Assembly: GCA_902791025.1 (NCBI GenBank)
Contig: CADATZ010000015.1
Span: 1-64,000, forward strand
DNA length: 64,000 nt
Direction: 5' to 3'
Source: an uncultured Chloroflexota bacterium
GTDB taxonomy: Bacteria > Chloroflexota > Anaerolineae > Anaerolineales > Anaerolineaceae
Part shown: piece by piece, positions 60,926-64,000 of the stretch
Layout: every line of letters starts with the position of its first letter
How positions within the stretch are numbered: the first letter of the stretch is position 1
The notes under the pieces: model-generated
Databases searched by the model: none
What the model saw: the letters and a program-made list of their open reading frames with translations, nothing else
Told to the model about the DNA's origin: nothing
Program-made: the position numbers and the translations under genes

Positions 60926-61714
60926 TTAAATTTCCCGCAGGGAAATTTCTCCTGCTATCCACGTTTTTGTTTCTCCGTTTTGATCAGTCGTGATCAGTGA
61001 ACCATCGGGGGCGATGCCGGTGACGATGCAGCGTTCAGAGCTTCCATCCTGCCGTACTAACCGGGTTTCCTCTCCTTTGTAGGCAAGACAGCTTTCCCAC
61101 TGCTCAAAGAACTTCTGTTTTCCGAGAAAAGGGCGTAAATGGATCAGCTGTGTAAGAAAAGTCCGGATCCACTCCGCTCGTGGAATGATAACGCCGGTTT
61201 CATCCTCCACGGAAGATGCAGGATAATTCAAGCCCGGTATTTCCGGCGCGGAGCCGTGCAGCAGGTTGATGCCGACACCGAGAATTAGTGCATTCAACTG
61301 ATCACCTTCCCATTGTGTCTCACAAAGGATCCCGCAGATTTTTCGTCGGTTCAGCAGAACGTCATTTGGCCATTTGATCCGGCTGTCAATTTTATATCCT
61401 TTCAGCAGTCCCTCCCGGACTGCCAGTCCGGTCAATGGGGAGAAGAGATTCAGGTATTTCATTTCTTCAGACGTCGGTCGGATGATGACCGTCATTGGGA
61501 GTGACGTTCCCGGAGCAGTGATCCATTTCCGCTGCATTCTTCCGCGGCCTTTGGTTTGTTCGAATGCTGTGATGACGGTCATGTCCGGCGCGCCAGCCGC
61601 GGAGCATTCAAAACCAAAGTCATTGGTTGATCCGATCTCGTCAAAACAATGGATCTCTCCGACCGGAAGGTCTTTCAAGACTTCAATTAATTCATCTTTG
61701 GTCAACTTTTCCAT
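60926..61714 (-). CDS. birA: Biotin-protein ligase
   Basis: 262 residues; the catalytic domain without the N-terminal DNA-binding domain of E. coli BirA. The biotinyl-AMP loop is TKGRGRMQRKW, followed by IKWPNDVLLNRRKICGIL and ALILGVGINLLHG. A C-terminal SH3-like domain (about 210-262) is present. It attaches biotin to carboxylase carrier proteins. It starts 1 base after the stop of the M28 peptidase gene, so the two are coupled. Confidence 0.93.
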   Translation of the reverse strand: MEKLTKDELIEVLKDLPVGEIHCFDEIGSTNDFGFECSAAGAPDMTVITAFEQTKGRGRMQRKWITAPGTSLPMTVIIRPTSEEMKYLNLFSPLTGLAVREGLLKGYKIDSRIKWPNDVLLNRRKICGILCETQWEGDQLNALILGVGINLLHGSAPEIPGLNYPASSVEDETGVIIPRAEWIRTFLTQLIHLRPFLGKQKFFEQWESCLAYKGEETRLVRQDGSSERCIVTGIAPDGSLITTDQNGETKTWIAGEISLREI

Positions 61715-61715
61715 G

Positions 61716-62591
61716 TTATTGATTTGTCAAATATTGAAACAGAACGTTATATACAGCCTGCAGACTTGTCTCTGAAACCTTGTCTGCTGTATCGCCGAGT
61801 GTGTGCCACCAGGGGTAATCAAAGTCGATAAGGTCAACCGCAGGAATGCCCTGATTCAGGAAAGGAATATGATCATCCTGCATGGAATATTTGGGCTGAT
61901 CAATGAATTGTTTGGAATATCCAAGTTTCCCGGCAAGGCTGAACAGTTCATCGGTCAACGCCTGATCGGAATTCCGTTCCCGGTAAATATTGAGGTTTGC
62001 ATCCCCAATCATGTCGATTACGATCACGGCATCCGGCTTTCGTTCCAGTTTTCCGTACTGTTCCGCGAGCAGCTGGGATCCCAGACACCAGTCCGGCCAG
62101 CCCATCAGATTTCCCTGATCCTCCGCGTCAAAAAAAGCCAGCGTTATGTGTTGGTTCTCCAATTTTGGCAGTGTCTTTGCCAGACCCAGGAGTACTGCCA
62201 CACCGGAGGCTCCGTCATTGGCAGCCGGTACGGGTTGATGTTTGTTCGCAGGTATTTTTTCCTGGTCTGCCTGGATGCGTGAATCGAAATGCGCACCGAT
62301 GACGATCCACTTTCCGTCAGTGTTCTCTGCGCCGCGGTCAGCGGTTATGTTCTGTACGGTTTTCCCGCGGAATTTTTCAGCACTGCTTTGCACACTCCAC
62401 CCGGCTTCTTCCAGAAATGCGGTGGTCTGAGTTATGAATTGCGCATGAGCCTGACTACCCGGTGTGCGGGGACCAAGGTCCATCTGCTGATGAATGAATG
62501 GCATCAATTCAATGGTTTGCTTTGCGGAGCCGCAGCCGGTGAGACAGAAAAGTGTGATGAGCAGCAGTAATAATGAGATTCTGGTTTTCAT
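61716..62591 (-). CDS. M28-family zinc peptidase / glutaminyl-cyclase-like lipoprotein
   Basis: 291 residues. The lipobox is LTGC (Cys20). Metal ligands follow the M28 pattern: VIGAHFDSR, AANDGASGVAVLL, FFDAEDQGN, DMIGDAN and WWHTLGDTADKV. The FFDAEDQG and WWHTLxDT style resembles secreted glutaminyl-peptide cyclotransferases as well as aminopeptidases, so either activity is possible. It would be membrane-anchored and act outside the cell. It is translationally coupled with birA, which does not suggest a joint function. Confidence 0.8.
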   Translation of the reverse strand: MKTRISLLLLLITLFCLTGCGSAKQTIELMPFIHQQMDLGPRTPGSQAHAQFITQTTAFLEEAGWSVQSSAEKFRGKTVQNITADRGAENTDGKWIVIGAHFDSRIQADQEKIPANKHQPVPAANDGASGVAVLLGLAKTLPKLENQHITLAFFDAEDQGNLMGWPDWCLGSQLLAEQYGKLERKPDAVIVIDMIGDANLNIYRERNSDQALTDELFSLAGKLGYSKQFIDQPKYSMQDDHIPFLNQGIPAVDLIDFDYPWWHTLGDTADKVSETSLQAVYNVLFQYLTNQ

Positions 62592-62671
62592 GTGCTATCC
62601 TTTGATTAAGCCGTCAGATGTTAGTGCGTGAAGGAGATCGTTCACTAACATCTGATTAATCATAAGTATTT

Positions 62672-62772
62672 ATTCAGTAGGGAGCACTTGGAGACTGGCA
62701 CCTTGTGTCGTGAAGCCGACACAAGCGTGCCTGTCCTCATGTGCGTCGCTGGAACCTGAACAATTATAATCG
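62672..62772. repeat. Dispersed imperfect palindrome, copy 7
   Basis: TTCAGTAGGGAGCACTTGGA, GACTGGCACCTTGTG, centre TCGTGAAGCCGACACAA, then GCGTGCCTGTCCTCATGTGC and GTCGCTGGAACCTGAACAAT. Opposite in orientation to the copies at 8107 and 9205. Well preserved. Confidence 0.85.
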
Positions 62773-62803
62773 TAACAGAAAAAAACAAAAAAGCGTCATA
62801 TCT

Positions 62804-62833
62804 TTGCTAAAAATTTAAAAACTGGTGTATAAT
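62804..62833 (+). promoter_or_regulatory. Promoter of tRNA-Ser
   Basis: -35 TTGCTA (62804-62809), an 18-bp spacer, and -10 TATAAT (62828-62833). The mature tRNA begins 17 bases after the -10 box. Confidence 0.75.
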
Positions 62834-62850
62834 CTTCCATCGTGAGTTAC

Positions 62851-62940
62851 GGAGAGATAGCGTAGTCTGGCCTAACGCGCGCGCCTGGAGAGCGCGTTTA
62901 CCGCAAGGTAACGAGGGTTCGAATCCCTCTCTCTCCGCCA
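62851..62940 (+). tRNA. tRNA-Ser (anticodon GGA)
   Basis: 90 nt including encoded CCA. The acceptor stem GGAGAGA pairs with TCTCTCC. The anticodon loop CTGGAGA gives GGA, reading UCC/UCU. A class II long variable arm follows (TTTACCGCAAGGTAACG), then the T-arm GAGGGTTCGAATCCCTC. The discriminator base is G followed by genomic CCA. A terminator hairpin begins 4 bases downstream. Confidence 0.97.
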
Positions 62941-62943
62941 GAG

Positions 62944-62969
62944 AAAACACCGGACAAACCGGTGTTTTT
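62944..62969 (+). terminator. Terminator of tRNA-Ser
   Basis: AAAACACCGG (62944-62953) pairs with CCGGTGTTTT (62959-62968) over ACAAA and runs into TTG CTTTT. Confidence 0.9.
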
Positions 62970-62973
62970 GCTT

Positions 62974-63059
62974 TTAAGGACTGTTGCCGAAAGGTGACTG
63001 TCCCTTAAATATAGAATTACGAATTAATATACAGTGGCTTTCAGCAACAGTCCCTTTTA
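62974..63059. repeat. GGGACTGTTGCC palindrome, second copy
   Basis: Left TTAAGGACTGTTGCCGAAAG then GTGACTGTCCCTTAA; right ACAGTGGCTTTCAGCAACAG then TCCCTTTTA. It is the same element as in gatA but more diverged, and AT-rich in the loop. It lies between the tRNA terminator and the nitroreductase gene. Confidence 0.85.
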
Positions 63060-63123
63060 TGGTATGATAAAACTATTCAAAAAATGTGACAAATTATTAC
63101 GGAGATGATCCGGGGAGGTTTCT

Positions 63124-63939
63124 ATGAGTATACTCGATAATATTCGAAGCAGGCGGAGCGTCAGAGCATTTGACGGCACTGATCTGCGGCCTGAAGACGC
63201 GGAAAAAATCATGGCATGCGCGGCAGAGGCGGATAATCCTTATGAGCTTGCAATCACCTGGCGGCTGCTGGATGCGGGGAAAGACGGTCTTACCAGTCCT
63301 GTGATCACCGGTACGAATACCTGGATCGCCGGGAAAATGCAGCGAGTTTCCCATGCAGAGGAGGCTTTCGGGTATTCATTTGAAAAAATCGTATTGTATG
63401 CGGAATCTCTCGGTATCGGAACGACCATCATTGCTGGGACGATGAACCGTCCTGCTTTTGAAAAGGCGGTGAATTTGGAGGACGGAGAAGTGCTGCCTTG
63501 TGTCAGCCCGTTAGGATATCCGGCAAAGAAAATGTCGCTTCGTGAGATCATGATGCGGAAGGGTGTCAGAGCGGACAGCCGATTCAATTTCGGTGAGCTT
63601 TTCTTTGACGGGAAATACGGTACTGCCCTTTCACCGGAAAAGGCCGGTAATCTTCAGTCCGCGTTTGAAGCTGTGCGTCTTGCCCCTTCGGCGGTCAATA
63701 AACAGCCCTGGCGTATCGTTCTCTGCGGAAATGAAGCTCATTTCTATGAAAAGCATTCCAAAGGATATATTTCAGCTGACAATTGGGATATACAGAAGAT
63801 CGATATGGGAATCGCGCTGTGCCATTTTGAATTGGCTGCCAAAGAGAACGGTATCGATGTTTTCTTTAAGGTTGAAGATCCGAGACTGGAAACCGAAGCG
63901 GATGCAGAGTACGTTGCGAGTTATGGTATTAGGGGATAG
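63124..63939 (+). CDS. Nitroreductase-family protein (TM1586-like)
   Basis: 271 residues. The N-terminus (MSILDNIRSRRSVRAFDGTD) is typical of flavin-dependent nitroreductases, with SRRSVRxF binding FMN phosphate. The protein is two fused half-domains like TM1586 (LAPSAVNKQPWRIVL at about 195 is the second FMN motif). It probably binds FMN and reduces an unknown substrate with NAD(P)H. GGGGAGG lies before the ATG. The last codons and the TAG stop (GTATTAGGGGATAG) are supplied by the GGGGATAGG repeat, so a few natural C-terminal residues may be missing. Confidence 0.85.
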   Translation: MSILDNIRSRRSVRAFDGTDLRPEDAEKIMACAAEADNPYELAITWRLLDAGKDGLTSPVITGTNTWIAGKMQRVSHAEEAFGYSFEKIVLYAESLGIGTTIIAGTMNRPAFEKAVNLEDGEVLPCVSPLGYPAKKMSLREIMMRKGVRADSRFNFGELFFDGKYGTALSPEKAGNLQSAFEAVRLAPSAVNKQPWRIVLCGNEAHFYEKHSKGYISADNWDIQKIDMGIALCHFELAAKENGIDVFFKVEDPRLETEADAEYVASYGIRG

Positions 63940-64000
63940 GATATAGGGTTTAGGGGTTAGTGAATGAAGAATGAAGAAGGAAGAAGTAAGAATGAAGATA
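63925..64000. repeat. Composite word repeats at the right edge
   Basis: TTAGGGGATAGGATATAGGG, then TTTAGGGGTTAG, then GAATGAAGAATGAAGAAGGA and AGAAGTAAGAATGAAGATA. Two word families are joined directly. The first overlaps the nitroreductase stop codon. The array continues beyond the window. Confidence 0.85.

Overview
The window reads as chromosomal DNA of an anaerobic, monoderm-type bacterium, most probably Chloroflexota, class Anaerolineae. This placement is an inference. It rests on a 1166-residue Agl23-like glycosyltransferase with a C-terminal NHL propeller, a DUF5679 zinc-ribbon microprotein, the short (type 2) form of ArgC, a CbiK-family chelatase, and the absence of lipopolysaccharide or outer-membrane genes. 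Coding density is high. Genes lie on both strands in short operons, and housekeeping genes alternate with secreted or membrane proteins of unknown role.

Layout. 1-4040: tail of an acidic protein, then leftward genes for zinc-ribbon, bacterial PH-domain, DUF6591-like membrane, secreted and small membrane proteins. 4041-5530: a graveyard with two truncated genes (DUF234-type ATPase, GGDEF), each directly preceded by a copy of a palindromic repeat. 5670-8050: an unknown protein partly encoded by repeats, and a Fic protein. 8200-10950: a MerR-controlled alpha/beta hydrolase and aldo/keto reductase with a textbook 19-bp-spacer promoter. 10960-17190: a recombinase-like protein lacking catalytic residues, a beta-lactamase-fold protein and the Agl23-NHL protein. 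17230-18670: DUF4869 plus an ATPase/Toprim-like gene broken by one in-frame stop. 18730-24170: ACP, S41 peptidase, hydrolase, AlkZ-related protein and a GGDEF protein. 24460-30120: dynamin-like GTPase, dnaG, rpoD and a degenerate Nudix protein. 31920-39532 (leftward): dnaN, a PEP/pyruvate-binding-domain protein, a lipoprotein, and a cassette of DltX-like microprotein, MBOAT, two SGNH proteins and an acyl carrier protein. 39660-46270: LRR, BrkB, Nudix, YraN, MiaA, RNHCP, GT2 and HD-GYP genes. 45934-50684: gatCAB and lpdA. 51700-53830: cbiK-like and gdhA. 54010-58420: argC-argJ-argB-argD. 58510-63940: DUF3298 protein, cold-shock protein, DUF5679, birA, M28 peptidase, tRNA-Ser(GGA) and a nitroreductase.

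Two themes stand out. First, the cassette at 31920-35654 looks like a Dlt-type envelope-acylation machine (DltX, DltB, DltD and DltC equivalents) without a DltA ligase in the window. It includes a 38-residue microprotein ending WIYQGF, which parallels the FIYNEF end of DltX.

Second, the DNA is seeded with dispersed repeats. One family is a roughly 100-bp imperfect palindrome. Another is a palindrome built on GGGACTGTTGCC. Several more are degenerate 6-9 bp word repeats (TTAGCTG, GGGGATAGGATATAG, GAATGAAGAA, CAGGATTCAGG). The word repeats sit strikingly often exactly at stop codons. In gatA, the GT2 gene, the nitroreductase and the 396-residue protein, repeat DNA has become coding sequence.

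No CRISPR array, rRNA, phage or intact insertion sequence was seen. All calls come from reading the sequence; no database search was run.
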